This document shows, piece after piece, positions 51,049 to 59,023 of a stretch of 64,000 bases of DNA (position 1 is its first letter; every line of letters begins with the position of its first letter). The stretch lies in contig CAWCVN010000003.1 in NCBI GenBank assembly GCA_963799045.1, forward strand, positions 1 through 64,000, written 5' to 3'. The position numbers were made by a program, and so were the translations under genes. The notes beneath the pieces were generated by a model. The model had not been told where the DNA came from. It did no database searches and saw only the letters and a list, made by a program, of their open reading frames with translations. This DNA is from DASRSS01 sp963799045. Its GTDB lineage: Bacteria; Actinomycetota; Actinomycetes; Mycobacteriales; Jatrophihabitantaceae.

Positions 51049-51212
51049 GCCGACCACGAGTCATGGCGACTCCACCTCGGTTCCGATCGGGGCCGGGCAT
51101 GCGGGTGCATTGGCACGCAGGCCGACGACACCACCGTGCGCGTCGCTCTCGATCCAGGCCAGTGCCGAACGTCACCTCCCCCAATACGGAGGGTGCATGT
51201 CCGGTCAAGAAC
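51049..51212. other. short intergenic region between dienelactone hydrolase and sdaA
   Basis: 164 bp. The 7-codon frame read leftward from about 51065 has a GGTGGAG upstream and overlaps the hydrolase start, but nothing else supports it. No riboswitch-like fold is apparent by eye. Confidence 0.3.
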
Positions 51213-52616
51213 TCAGCACTCGATGACGTTGACGGCCAGCCCGCCGCGCGCGGTCTCCTTGTACTTGACCTTCATGTCCGCGCCGGTCTCGCGCATGGTC
51301 TTGATGACCTTGTCCAGGCTGACGATGTGCTCGCCGCTGCCGCGCAGTGCGATGCGGGCGGCGTTGATTGCCTTCACCGCGGCCATCGCATTGCGCTCGA
51401 TGCACGGCACCTGAACCAGACCGCCGACCGGGTCGCAGGTCAGCCCGAGGTTGTGCTCCATACCGATCTCCGCCGCGTTCTCGACCTGCGCAGGTGTCCC
51501 GCCGAGCACCTCGCACAGCGCGCCGGCGGCCATCGAACAGGCGGAGCCGACCTCGCCCTGGCAGCCGACCTCCGCCCCGGAGATCGAGGCGTTCTCCTTG
51601 TACAGCACGCCGATCGCCGCGGCTGTGAGCAGGAAGCGCACGACCCCGTCGTCGTCCGCGCCGGGCACGAACCTCGCGTAGTAGTGCAGCACGGCCGGCA
51701 GTACCCCGGCCGCACCGTTGGTCGGGGCCGTCACCACCCGTCCACCGGCCGCGTTCTCCTCGTTCACCGCAAGCGCGAACAGGTCGACCCAGTCGAGGAC
51801 CCGCAGCGGATCCGCGGCGCCCTCGTCGGCGTCGGCACCGTCGCGGCCGACGAGCCAGTGGTGCAGGCCGGGAGCACGACGGGGTACGCGCAGCCCGCCC
51901 GGCAGCGTGCCCTCGTGCGACCAGCCGCTTGCCACGCACTGCTGCATCACATCCCAGATCCGCAACAGGCCGGCCCGCACCTCGGCCGGCGTCCGCCACG
52001 CGGTCTCGTTGGCCAGCATCACCGCGCTGATCGACAGCCCGGAGTCGTGGCAGTGGCCCAGCAGCTCGGCGCTGCTGCCGAACGGGTACCGGACCTGCGT
52101 GTCGTCGGGCTTGATGCGGTCGGCGCCTGCGGCCTGCTCGTCCACCACGAACCCGCCGCCCACCGAGTAGAAGGTGCGCTCGCGCAGCAGCTCGCCGCCG
52201 GCGCCCGCGCTCGCGCTCGCGTAGGCGAGATAGCGCATCCCGTTCGGGTGATACGGCAGGCTCTGCCGCCGGTGCAGCACCAGATCGTCACCGGCCAGCG
52301 TCGCGTCGTGCTTGCCGAGCAGACGCACCGTGCCGCTCGCGCGCACCGCCTCGGCGCGCCCGGGGGCGGCGTCGGTGTCCACCGACTCGGGCCGCTCGCC
52401 CAGCAGGCCGAGAATCACCGCGCGGTCGCTGCCGTGGCCGTGGCCGGTCGCGCCCAGCGAACCGAACAGCTCGACGCGCACCCGGGCTACGCTGCCGAGC
52501 AGGCCGTCCTCGTCCAGCCCCGTCGCGAACCGCCGCGCGGCCCGCATCGGCCCGACCGTGTGCGAGGACGACGGGCCGATGCCGATCGTGAACAGGTCGA
52601 ACACGCTGATGGCCAT
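51213..52616 (-). CDS. sdaA: L-serine ammonia-lyase (iron-sulfur serine dehydratase)
   Basis: A 467-residue single-chain enzyme with the beta domain (DLFTIGIGPSSSHTVGPMRA) followed by the alpha domain. Cluster-binding Cys lie in GCQGEVGSACSM, LTCDPVGG and VQVPCIERNAM, with the conserved NASISGAEVG. It converts L-serine to pyruvate and ammonia. The C-terminus ends in NVIEC; the terminal Cys is the one that folds into the active site in this enzyme family. Alone on the minus strand between the hydrolase and ohr genes. Confidence 0.93.
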   Translation of the reverse strand: MAISVFDLFTIGIGPSSSHTVGPMRAARRFATGLDEDGLLGSVARVRVELFGSLGATGHGHGSDRAVILGLLGERPESVDTDAAPGRAEAVRASGTVRLLGKHDATLAGDDLVLHRRQSLPYHPNGMRYLAYASASAGAGGELLRERTFYSVGGGFVVDEQAAGADRIKPDDTQVRYPFGSSAELLGHCHDSGLSISAVMLANETAWRTPAEVRAGLLRIWDVMQQCVASGWSHEGTLPGGLRVPRRAPGLHHWLVGRDGADADEGAADPLRVLDWVDLFALAVNEENAAGGRVVTAPTNGAAGVLPAVLHYYARFVPGADDDGVVRFLLTAAAIGVLYKENASISGAEVGCQGEVGSACSMAAGALCEVLGGTPAQVENAAEIGMEHNLGLTCDPVGGLVQVPCIERNAMAAVKAINAARIALRGSGEHIVSLDKVIKTMRETGADMKVKYKETARGGLAVNVIEC

Positions 52617-52638
52617 GTGGCCATCATCCGCCGTTCGA

Positions 52639-53062
52639 TCACACGAGGGTGAGGGTGACCTCGATGTTGTCGCGGGTGGCCTTCGAGTACGGGCAGAACT
52701 GGTGCGCCAGCTCCAGCAGCTCGCGGCCCTTCGCCTCGTCCACGCCCGGGATGTTCACCTTCAGCTCGACGGCCAGGCCGAAGCCACCGTCCTCGGACGG
52801 GCCGAAGGAGACCTCGGCGGTGACGGTCGAATTGGAGGTGTCCACGCCGACTGTCTTCGCCCGGTTGGCGAGTGCGCCCTGGAAGCAGGCGGAGTAGCCG
52901 GCCGCGAACAGGGTCTCCGGGATTGGCCATCGGCTTGTCGGTGGTCCCCGGCTGGGCCAGGTCGAACTCGACGATGCCGTCGGCGCTTTTCACATGCCCG
53001 GCGCGGCCGCCCTTGGCGGTGGCGGCGGTGGTGTAGGCGACCTTGGTCAAGGCGATGGGCAT
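52639..53062 (-). CDS. ohr: organic hydroperoxide resistance protein, broken by one extra base
   Basis: The start (ATG 53060-53062) reads MPIALTKVAYTTAATAKGGR and later SADGIVEFDLAQPG, and the end reads TSNSTVTAEVSFGPSEDGGF and HQFCPYSKATRDNIEVTL, both typical Ohr/OsmC. They are in different frames. One extra G in the GGG at 52919-52921 (plus strand) shifts the frame; without it the gene is 423 bp, 140 residues, and the peroxidatic Cys lies in AAGYSACFQGALANRAK. The second Cys is in HQFCPYS. Given the cluster of insertions further right I take this as a probable sequence error. The gene is divergent from the siderophore-interacting protein, with a palindrome between. Confidence 0.8.
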
Positions 53063-53087
53063 GGCACTCCTTCAGGGCGGGTGGGTG

Positions 53088-53100
53088 CTAACGACGTTAG
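53088..53100. promoter_or_regulatory. palindrome between divergent ohr and SIP genes
   Basis: CTAACG-A-CGTTAG is a perfect 13-bp palindrome 26 bp upstream of ohr and 51 bp upstream of the SIP start. It could be an operator for a MarR-type (OhrR-like) or other dimeric regulator; no regulator gene is adjacent. Confidence 0.4.
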
Positions 53101-53150
53101 GCGTTCGCCCGTGCCGGAGCTGCGCCGGGTCGTCGGTAGGGTCGGGTTCC

Positions 53151-53876
53151 GTGACCGCGCCCATCCGCCGCTCCCCGGTGCACTCGGGACGGGTGATCGG
53201 CGCGCGGTCACTGACCCCGCGCATGCGGCGCATCACGGTGCAGTCGGAAGCGATGCTCGGCGTCGACCCGCGGCCGGCGCAGGACGTCGAGCTGCACCTG
53301 CGCGACGCGGACGGCCGCCGGGTGAAACGGCGATACACGATTCGTCACGCCCGCCCGAGCGCCGGCGAGCTGGACCTCGATGTGCTCCTGCACGGCGACT
53401 GGCCCGGCTCGACCTGGGCCGCCACCGCCACGGTCGGCGACGCGGTGTCCTTCCAGGGACCTCGGGGCAAGTTGGAGCTCACGCCCGCCGACTGGCATCT
53501 GCTGGTCGGCGACGAGTCGGCCCTACCCGCGATCGCGGCGATCTGCGAGGCGCTGCCCGAGCCCGAGCGGGCCATCGCGGTGATCGAGGTGGATGGGCCG
53601 GACGACGAGCTGCCCGTCGCCCGCGCCGAGGTGCACTGGGTGCATCGCGGCGGCGGCGAGCCGGGCACCGCGGAGCGCCTGCGGCCGGCCGTCGAGGCGC
53701 TGCCGTTCCCGGGCGCCGGTGGCCACGGCTACCTGATGGGTGAGACCCGGTCGATGGTGGAGCTGCGTGCGCTGCTCGAGGCCCGTGGCCTCGAGCACGA
53801 GGCGATCTTCGTCAAGGGCTACTGGAACGTCGGCCGGCTCGACCGCCTCACCGGCCGCTCGCCCAACCCCCGATGA
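53151..53876 (+). CDS. siderophore-interacting FAD reductase (SIP family)
   Basis: A 241-residue protein. The FAD-binding barrel has the SIP-type KRRYTIRHARPSAGELDLDV and GDAVSFQGPRGKLEL; the C-terminal SIP domain has LVGDESALPAIAAICEALPE, then GYLMGETRSMVELRALL and AIFVKGYWNVGRL. It reduces ferric siderophores to release iron in the cytoplasm. GTG 53151 has TAGGGT 8 nt upstream, suggesting a leaderless mRNA. No siderophore transporter is nearby. Confidence 0.87.
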   Translation: MTAPIRRSPVHSGRVIGARSLTPRMRRITVQSEAMLGVDPRPAQDVELHLRDADGRRVKRRYTIRHARPSAGELDLDVLLHGDWPGSTWAATATVGDAVSFQGPRGKLELTPADWHLLVGDESALPAIAAICEALPEPERAIAVIEVDGPDDELPVARAEVHWVHRGGGEPGTAERLRPAVEALPFPGAGGHGYLMGETRSMVELRALLEARGLEHEAIFVKGYWNVGRLDRLTGRSPNPR

Positions 53877-53926
53877 TCTCGGCTGCTTCTACAGAATTCT
53901 GCACATCGTACCGAGATCATCGGGGG
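53867..53926. repeat. intergenic hairpin, family B, copy 1
   Basis: Arms CCCCCGATGATCTCGG (53867-53882) and CCGAGATCATCGGGGG (53911-53926) are perfect 16-bp inverted repeats around a 28-nt loop containing AATTCTGCACATCG. The left arm overlaps the end of the SIP gene. A second copy lies at 54864-54915, on the other side of the DUF559 gene. Confidence 0.7.
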
Positions 53927-53987
53927 GTTATCCACAGCCGGTGGCCACCCGGTTCCAGCCACTGCCGCCGATCGGTTGGCTGTCGGC

Positions 53988-54869
53988 ATGGCATCGGCCG
54001 ACGACCGGGTCCTGACCCGGGCACAGCTGCTGAACGCCGGCGTCGCGTCGCACACGATCGGCTACCGCGCCCGCTCGGGCCGCTGGGAGCGATTGGCGCC
54101 AGGCATCTATCTCACCGCGCCGCCCGCGACGGCAACGGATCGACGACGGGCCGCGACCCTGCACGGCGGCCCGGACGCTGCGCTGTCGGGAACCGCCGCC
54201 CTCGAAGCCTGGGGTCTGCGCGCTCCGTCGACGCCGTTCGAACTGGTGCTCGTCCCCGCTTCGACGGCCGTAGCCAGCTGGGGCCGGATTCGGGTGCGGC
54301 GGACCGTGCGGCCGTTCACCCGCCAGCAGGTCGGCGACGCGGTGGTCGCCTCCGCCGCGCGCTGCGTCGCCGACACGGTGATCGGGATGCGCCCGTTGGC
54401 GGCCGTCCAGGCGATCGTGTCGCGGGCCGTGCAGCAAGGACTGTGCAGCGTCGGCGACCTCGCCGAGGAACTCGAGCACGTTCCACGCCGCGGTAGCAGG
54501 AACCTGCGCGAAGCCCTGGAGGACGCCGGGCACGGCGCGCACTCCCCCGCCGAGGCGCTCGCCGGACGCGCGCTGCGAGCGGCCGGGCTCACCCAGTTCG
54601 AGCAGAACGTCGAGATCCGCGCCGACGGACGTCGTTTCGTCGCCGACTTCCTCGACCGAGCTCGCCGTGCGGTTCTGGAGATCGACAGCACCGAGTACCA
54701 CCTACGCGAGTCCGACCACGACGCGACGCTGCGGCGTGACCAGTTGCTTCAAGCCGCCGGGTTTGCCGTGCTGCACGTGAAGCCGCGGCAGGTTCGCGAC
54801 GACCCGGCCGGGTTCGTGCGGATCGTGCGCGCGTGGCTGCGCGCGCTCGACACCCGAACCTCACGATGA
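53988..54869 (+). CDS. DUF559/AbiEi-like protein (winged helix plus PD-(D/E)XK fold)
   Basis: A 293-residue protein. The N-terminal part (RVLTRAQLLNAGVASHTIGY, then RARSGRWERLAPGIYL) is the winged-helix seen in type IV AbiEi antitoxins. The C-terminal DUF559 part, related to Vsr-type nucleases, has RRFVADFLDRARRAVLEIDS, then TEYHLRESDHDATLRRDQLL and GFAVLHVKPRQV; the Asp/Glu residues of a PD-(D/E)XK site seem kept. Such genes are common and solitary in actinobacteria with no proven role. No AbiEii toxin is adjacent. The gene is bracketed by two copies of one hairpin repeat. ATG 53988 is chosen; a TTG at 53976 is possible. Confidence 0.75.
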   Translation: MASADDRVLTRAQLLNAGVASHTIGYRARSGRWERLAPGIYLTAPPATATDRRRAATLHGGPDAALSGTAALEAWGLRAPSTPFELVLVPASTAVASWGRIRVRRTVRPFTRQQVGDAVVASAARCVADTVIGMRPLAAVQAIVSRAVQQGLCSVGDLAEELEHVPRRGSRNLREALEDAGHGAHSPAEALAGRALRAAGLTQFEQNVEIRADGRRFVADFLDRARRAVLEIDSTEYHLRESDHDATLRRDQLLQAAGFAVLHVKPRQVRDDPAGFVRIVRAWLRALDTRTSR

Positions 54870-54915
54870 TCTCGGCGGAGTGTGCAAAATTCTGCACATC
54901 GGGCCGAGATCATCG
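54864..54915. repeat. intergenic hairpin, family B, copy 2
   Basis: Arms CGATGATCTCGG (54864-54875) and CCGAGATCATCG (54904-54915) flank a 28-nt loop, the same length as in copy 1. Both loops share AATTCTGCACATCG. In this copy the loop itself can pair (TGTGCA...TGCACA). The left arm overlaps the last codons of the DUF559 gene and the right arm ends 6 bp before the stop of the propeller gene. Confidence 0.7.
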
Positions 54916-54920
54916 GAGAG

Positions 54921-56042
54921 TCAGCCGGGGCAGCCGGACAGGGCGAAGCTCGGCAGTCCGTGCCGGTACTCGACAAAGGCGGCGCCGTGACGTGAGGTGA
55001 CCGCACCGGGCTGGCGCCAGAGCTGGTCGACCGCCCCGGTCGCCGCATCGACACACCACAGCCGCGGGTCGTCCGTGCTGCCGGCGCGCACCCACACCAC
55101 GTCGGTGCCGGCGCCGACCAGGCGCGCGCCGGGGCCGAGCCGGCCGGCCAGTGGGCTGGTCGCGACCAGGTGCAGCGTCCGGGCGTCGAGGCGGTCGAGC
55201 ACCGCGCCACCGCCGCTGCCGCTGCCGTAGCCACCGACCCACAGCTCGTCGCGGCGGGTCAGCGCCAGGCTGCCCTTGGCCAGCGCCAGCGACTGGCCCC
55301 GGACGACGCTGCCGGTCGTCGGATCGAACGCGACGACGCCGAAGTTGCGCCCGTCCAGCAGCAGCAGCCGATGCCGCGAGGGGTCGGCGACCGCGTCGAG
55401 GTAGTCGCTTGTCAGGCCGTCGACCTGCACCGGCGGCCCCCCGACCGGAACGTCCACCACCGCGTTGAGCGTGACGAGGTACAGCTCCCCGTCGAGCGCG
55501 GCGGCCGCCGTCACCGCGGCCGGCCACCGGCCTCGGTAGCGCGGGATCAGCGTGGTGCTGTCCACTGCCAGCACCGACGCCGGTGCACGGCCGTAGCCGA
55601 CCACCCAGATCAGGTGGTGGGCCGCGTCCGGCACGAGGTGGTACGAGTCCGCGGGGGCGAGGGCATCCAGCCCCTCGACGGGCAGCGCGCCGGCGTTGCG
55701 AAGATCGCCGTTGGCATCGATGCGAAATCGGTAGACGGCCTTCGGGCCCAGGCCGAACAGGTAGTCGCCGACGAGCGCCACACCGTCACCGAAGTCAGCC
55801 GCGCTCGACCCCCCGCCGGTCGACGCGCCGGGCCGCCCCGACGCACCGGAGCGGCTCGAAACCGGACCGGCCGTGTGGTGCTTCGCCGCGTGGTGCCCGG
55901 TGATCGCGACGACGGCACCGGCGACGACCGCGGCCACCAGCACCGCCGCGATCGGGTAGACCCAGCGCGGCACCCGCGGCCGCACGACCGGGGCGAGGAC
56001 CTCGTCGCTGTCGGTCGGGTCCTCGCCGGAGTCCTCGCTCAC
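54921..56042 (-). CDS. membrane-anchored beta-propeller-like protein
   Basis: A 373-residue protein. A short acidic cytoplasmic N-terminus (VSEDSGEDPTDSDEV) is followed by one TM segment (IAAVLVAAVVAGAVVAITG), a Gly/Ser/His-rich linker (HHAAKHHTAG) and an extracytoplasmic domain with repeated strands (ADSYHLVPDAAHHLIWVVGY, DPSRHRLLLLDGRNFGVVAF). This resembles a propeller without cofactor motifs. GTG 56040-56042 is preferred; the frame stays open to 56081. Located next to purB but of unknown link to it. Confidence 0.6.
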   Translation of the reverse strand: MSEDSGEDPTDSDEVLAPVVRPRVPRWVYPIAAVLVAAVVAGAVVAITGHHAAKHHTAGPVSSRSGASGRPGASTGGGSSAADFGDGVALVGDYLFGLGPKAVYRFRIDANGDLRNAGALPVEGLDALAPADSYHLVPDAAHHLIWVVGYGRAPASVLAVDSTTLIPRYRGRWPAAVTAAAALDGELYLVTLNAVVDVPVGGPPVQVDGLTSDYLDAVADPSRHRLLLLDGRNFGVVAFDPTTGSVVRGQSLALAKGSLALTRRDELWVGGYGSGSGGGAVLDRLDARTLHLVATSPLAGRLGPGARLVGAGTDVVWVRAGSTDDPRLWCVDAATGAVDQLWRQPGAVTSRHGAAFVEYRHGLPSFALSGCPG

Positions 56043-56096
56043 CCGTCGATCCTGCGCCGGCCGGCGGTCGGGAACCAGCACGATCCCGCAACCGTG

Positions 56097-57545
56097 CTAC
56101 AAGATCGGTTCCGGACGGTAGCTGGCGGCGTCGGGTGCGCTGGCCAGCAGCTTCTCGACAGCTGCAACCACCGCGGCCACCTGGGCGCGCGCGGCCCCGG
56201 TGAACGTCAGCGGCTCCGCCAGCAGCGCCTGCAGCTGTGCCGCGGACAGGCCCAGGCGCGCGTCGGATGCCAGGCGCGCGAACAGCTCGTTGCGCTCGGA
56301 CCCCTTCTCGCGCATCTGCAGCGCCACGTCCACCGCGTTCTGCTTGATCGCCTCGTGCGCGGTCTCGCGGCCGACACCGTTGCGGACCGCGGCCATGAGC
56401 ACCTTCGTGGTCGCGAGGAACGGCAGGTAGCGATCCAGCTCGCGCTCGATCACCGCCGGGAACGCGCCGAACTCCTCGAGCACCGTCAGCGTGGTCTCCA
56501 GCAGGCCGTCCAGCGCGAAGAACGCATCCGGCAGCGCCACCCGGCGGACCACCGAGCACGACACGTCGCCTTCGTTCCACTGGTCGCCGGCCAGCTCGCC
56601 GGCCATCGACGCGTAGCCGCGCAGGATGACCGCGAACCCGTTGATCCGCTCGGAGCTGCGCGAGTTCATCTTGTGCGGCATGGCCGACGAGCCGACCTGG
56701 CCCGGCTGGAAGCCCTCCGTCACCAGCTCGTTGCCGGCCATCAGCCTGATCGTCTTCGCCATGCTGGACGGGGCGGCGGCCAGCTGCACCAGCGCGCTGA
56801 TCACGTCGTAGTCCAACGACCGCGGATACACCTGGCCGACGCTGGTCAGCGTGTGGGCGAAGCCGAGGTGCTCGGCCACCGCGGCCTCGAGCGCGGCCAG
56901 CTTGGCCTCGTCGCCACCGAGGAGGTCCAGCATGTCCTGCGCCGTGCCGACCGGACCCTTGATACCGCGCAGCGGGTAGCGCTCGATCAGGCCGTCCAGG
57001 CGGGCGAGCGCGACGAGCAGTTCGTCGGCGACGGTGGCGAAGCGCTTGCCCAGCGTGGTGGCCTGCGCGGCGACGTTGTGCGAGCGCCCGGCCAGTACCA
57101 GCGTGTCGTACTCGGCGGCACGACGAGCCAGGCGGGCGAGCACGGCCAGGGTCTTGGTGCGCACCAGCGCGAGCGCCGAGCGGATCTGCAGCTGCTCGAC
57201 GTTCTCGGTGAGGTCGCGGCTGGTCATTCCCTTGTGGATCTGCTCGTGGCCGGCGAGCTCGGCGAACTCCTCGATACGGGCCTTGACGTCGTGCCGGGTG
57301 ACCCGCTCGCGCGCGGCGATGCTCGCCAGATCGACGGCCTCGGTGCCGCGGTCGACGACACCCTGGTAGGCCTCGATCGCGCCGGGGGGCACGTCGACGC
57401 CCAGCTGCTCCTGTGCACGCAACACGGCCAGCCACAGCCGGCGCTCCAGCACGACCTTGTGCTCCGGCGAGAACAGCGTGGCCATCGCCGTCGAGGCATA
57501 CCGCCCGGCGAGCACGTTCGGGATCTGGGGCTTCACGCCCGACAT
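56097..57545 (-). CDS. purB: adenylosuccinate lyase
   Basis: A 482-residue fumarase/aspartase superfamily enzyme. Conserved regions: MTSRDLTENVEQLQI, LAGRSHNVAAQATTLGKRFA (first catalytic His region), and the signature GSSAMPHKMNSRSSERI with the mobile catalytic Ser. It carries out two steps of purine synthesis: SAICAR to AICAR and adenylosuccinate to AMP. Length is normal for the actinobacterial form. With purD and purA on the same strand it forms a loose purine gene group. Confidence 0.93.
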   Translation of the reverse strand: MSGVKPQIPNVLAGRYASTAMATLFSPEHKVVLERRLWLAVLRAQEQLGVDVPPGAIEAYQGVVDRGTEAVDLASIAARERVTRHDVKARIEEFAELAGHEQIHKGMTSRDLTENVEQLQIRSALALVRTKTLAVLARLARRAAEYDTLVLAGRSHNVAAQATTLGKRFATVADELLVALARLDGLIERYPLRGIKGPVGTAQDMLDLLGGDEAKLAALEAAVAEHLGFAHTLTSVGQVYPRSLDYDVISALVQLAAAPSSMAKTIRLMAGNELVTEGFQPGQVGSSAMPHKMNSRSSERINGFAVILRGYASMAGELAGDQWNEGDVSCSVVRRVALPDAFFALDGLLETTLTVLEEFGAFPAVIERELDRYLPFLATTKVLMAAVRNGVGRETAHEAIKQNAVDVALQMREKGSERNELFARLASDARLGLSAAQLQALLAEPLTFTGAARAQVAAVVAAVEKLLASAPDAASYRPEPIL

Positions 57546-57581
57546 TGTCTCAGGCACCGCCCCCGCCACCCCAATTCCCGC

Positions 57582-57649
57582 CGAGTGGCGCGTTACGGTG
57601 CCGAGTGGCGCGAGATTTCGCGCCACTCGCGGGGGTTTCGCGCCACTCG
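57582..57649. repeat. nested double hairpin of four GAGTGGCGCG units, family C
   Basis: CGAGTGGCGCG occurs at 57582-57592 and 57602-57612, and its exact complement CGCGCCACTCG at 57619-57629 and 57639-57649. The four 11-bp units are spaced 20, 17 and 20 bp, a symmetric arrangement that can form one long stem or two alternatives. It lies between the purB start and the purD stop (57546-57693), which otherwise contains nothing recognisable. Confidence 0.65.
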
Positions 57650-57693
57650 GCAGAGTAGTTCGGGGCGGTTCGGGGCGGTCGGGGCAGCTCGGT

Positions 57694-58935
57694 TCAGACG
57701 GTGATCTCACCACGGACCGCGCGCAGCGCGATGTCGGTGCGGTGCTGGCCGCCGGGCAGGTCGATCGCCGCGACCAGGCGGTAGGCCGCTTCCCGCGCCG
57801 CCGCGAGGTCGGCACCGGTGGCCGTCGCCGACAACACCCGCCCGCCCGCGGACACGATCGCGCCGTCGTCGCGGCGGCGGGTGCCGGCGTGGATCACGCC
57901 CGGCTGCTCCGACCCGGTGATCACCTCTCCGGTCCGTGGCGTCCCCGGGTAGCCGGCCGCGGCGATGACGACGGTCACGGCGGCGCCTTCGCGCCACCGA
58001 AGCGGCGGGTGCGCCTCGAGCGTGCCGGTGGCTGCGGCGTTCAGCAGGCCGGCCAACGGGGTCTCGAGCAGGGCCAGCACGACCTGCGTCTCCGGGTCGC
58101 CGAATCGCGCGTTGAACTCGACCACTCGCGGCCCGCGCGCGGTGATCGCCAGCCCCACGTAGAGCAGTCCCGCGAACGGCGTCGCCCGCCTGGCCATCTC
58201 TGCGACGGCCGGCCGCGCGACGCGGTCGACGACCTCGGCCACGACCCCGTCGGGCAGCCAGGCCAAGGGCGCGTACGCACCCATCCCGCCGGTGTTGGGA
58301 CCGGTGTCGCCGTCGCCGATCCGCTTGAAGTCCTGCGCCGGCAGCAGCGGGACGACGGTACTGCCGTCGGTGACGCAGAACAGCGACACCTCCGGTCCGT
58401 CCAGGTACTCCTCGATCACCACTCGCTCGCACGAGGCGGCGTGGGCCAGCGCAGCGGCACGGTCCGAGGTCACCACCACGCCCTTGCCGGCCGCGAGCCC
58501 GTCGTCCTTGACGACGTAGGGCGGGCCGAACTCGTCGAGCGCCGCGGCCGCCTCGGCGGTGTTCGTGCACACCCGCGCGGCCGCGGTCGGGACACCGGCA
58601 GTGGCCATGACGTCCTTGGCGAAGGCCTTGCTGCCCTCCAGCCGCGCGGCCGCCCCTGATGGTCCGAAGCACGCGATTCCGGCCGCGCGTACCGCGTCGG
58701 CGACGCCGGCGACCAGCGGTGCCTCCGGCCCGATGACGACGAGGTCGGCGGCGACCTCGGCGGCGAGCGCGGCGACCGCGGCAGCGTCGACGGGGTCCAC
58801 ACCGCGCTGCTCGGCGACGGCCGCGGTGCCGGCGTTGCCCGGGGCGCAGACCAGCGCCGTCACGGCGGGATCGGCCGCGAGGGCCAGGCATAGGGCATGC
58901 TCCCGGGCGCCGGAGCCGATGACGAGGACGCGCAC
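57694..58935 (-). CDS. purD: phosphoribosylamine-glycine ligase (GAR synthetase)
   Basis: A 413-residue ATP-grasp enzyme. N-terminal VRVLVIGSGAREHALCLAL; ATP-grasp segments YVVKDDGLAAGKGVVV and ERVVIEEYLDGPEVSLF; family signature FNARFGDPETQVVLALL near residue 280. It joins glycine to phosphoribosylamine in purine synthesis. GTG 58933-58935 is chosen; TAGGCT lies 8 nt upstream, giving a leaderless mRNA, and no RBS is present. Confidence 0.93.
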   Translation of the reverse strand: MRVLVIGSGAREHALCLALAADPAVTALVCAPGNAGTAAVAEQRGVDPVDAAAVAALAAEVAADLVVIGPEAPLVAGVADAVRAAGIACFGPSGAAARLEGSKAFAKDVMATAGVPTAAARVCTNTAEAAAALDEFGPPYVVKDDGLAAGKGVVVTSDRAAALAHAASCERVVIEEYLDGPEVSLFCVTDGSTVVPLLPAQDFKRIGDGDTGPNTGGMGAYAPLAWLPDGVVAEVVDRVARPAVAEMARRATPFAGLLYVGLAITARGPRVVEFNARFGDPETQVVLALLETPLAGLLNAAATGTLEAHPPLRWREGAAVTVVIAAAGYPGTPRTGEVITGSEQPGVIHAGTRRRDDGAIVSAGGRVLSATATGADLAAAREAAYRLVAAIDLPGGQHRTDIALRAVRGEITV

Positions 58936-58955
58936 GAGCGCCGAGCCTAGCCCCC

Positions 58956-59016
58956 CGCTTTGCACCTTTGGGCGGCGCCATTCGGCCGAATTCGTCCCGC
59001 GCGAAGGTGCAAAGCG
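58956..59016. repeat. intergenic hairpin, family D
   Basis: Arms CGCTTTGCACCTT (58956-58968) and AAGGTGCAAAGCG (59004-59016) are perfect 13-bp inverted repeats around a 35-nt loop. The loop holds a second palindrome, ATTCGGCCGAAT. It sits between purD and the lipoprotein gene, both on the minus strand. Confidence 0.6.
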
Positions 59017-59023
59017 CGAGCGC

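Noticed and set aside
51040..51066. Seven-codon frame overlapping the dienelactone hydrolase start
   Set aside because: A GGTGGAG upstream is the only support; it may simply serve the hydrolase gene.
56043..56081. Upstream extension of the membrane-anchored propeller gene
   Set aside because: The extra 13 residues (Arg/Pro-rich) lack an RBS, and the acidic start at 56042 is more typical.
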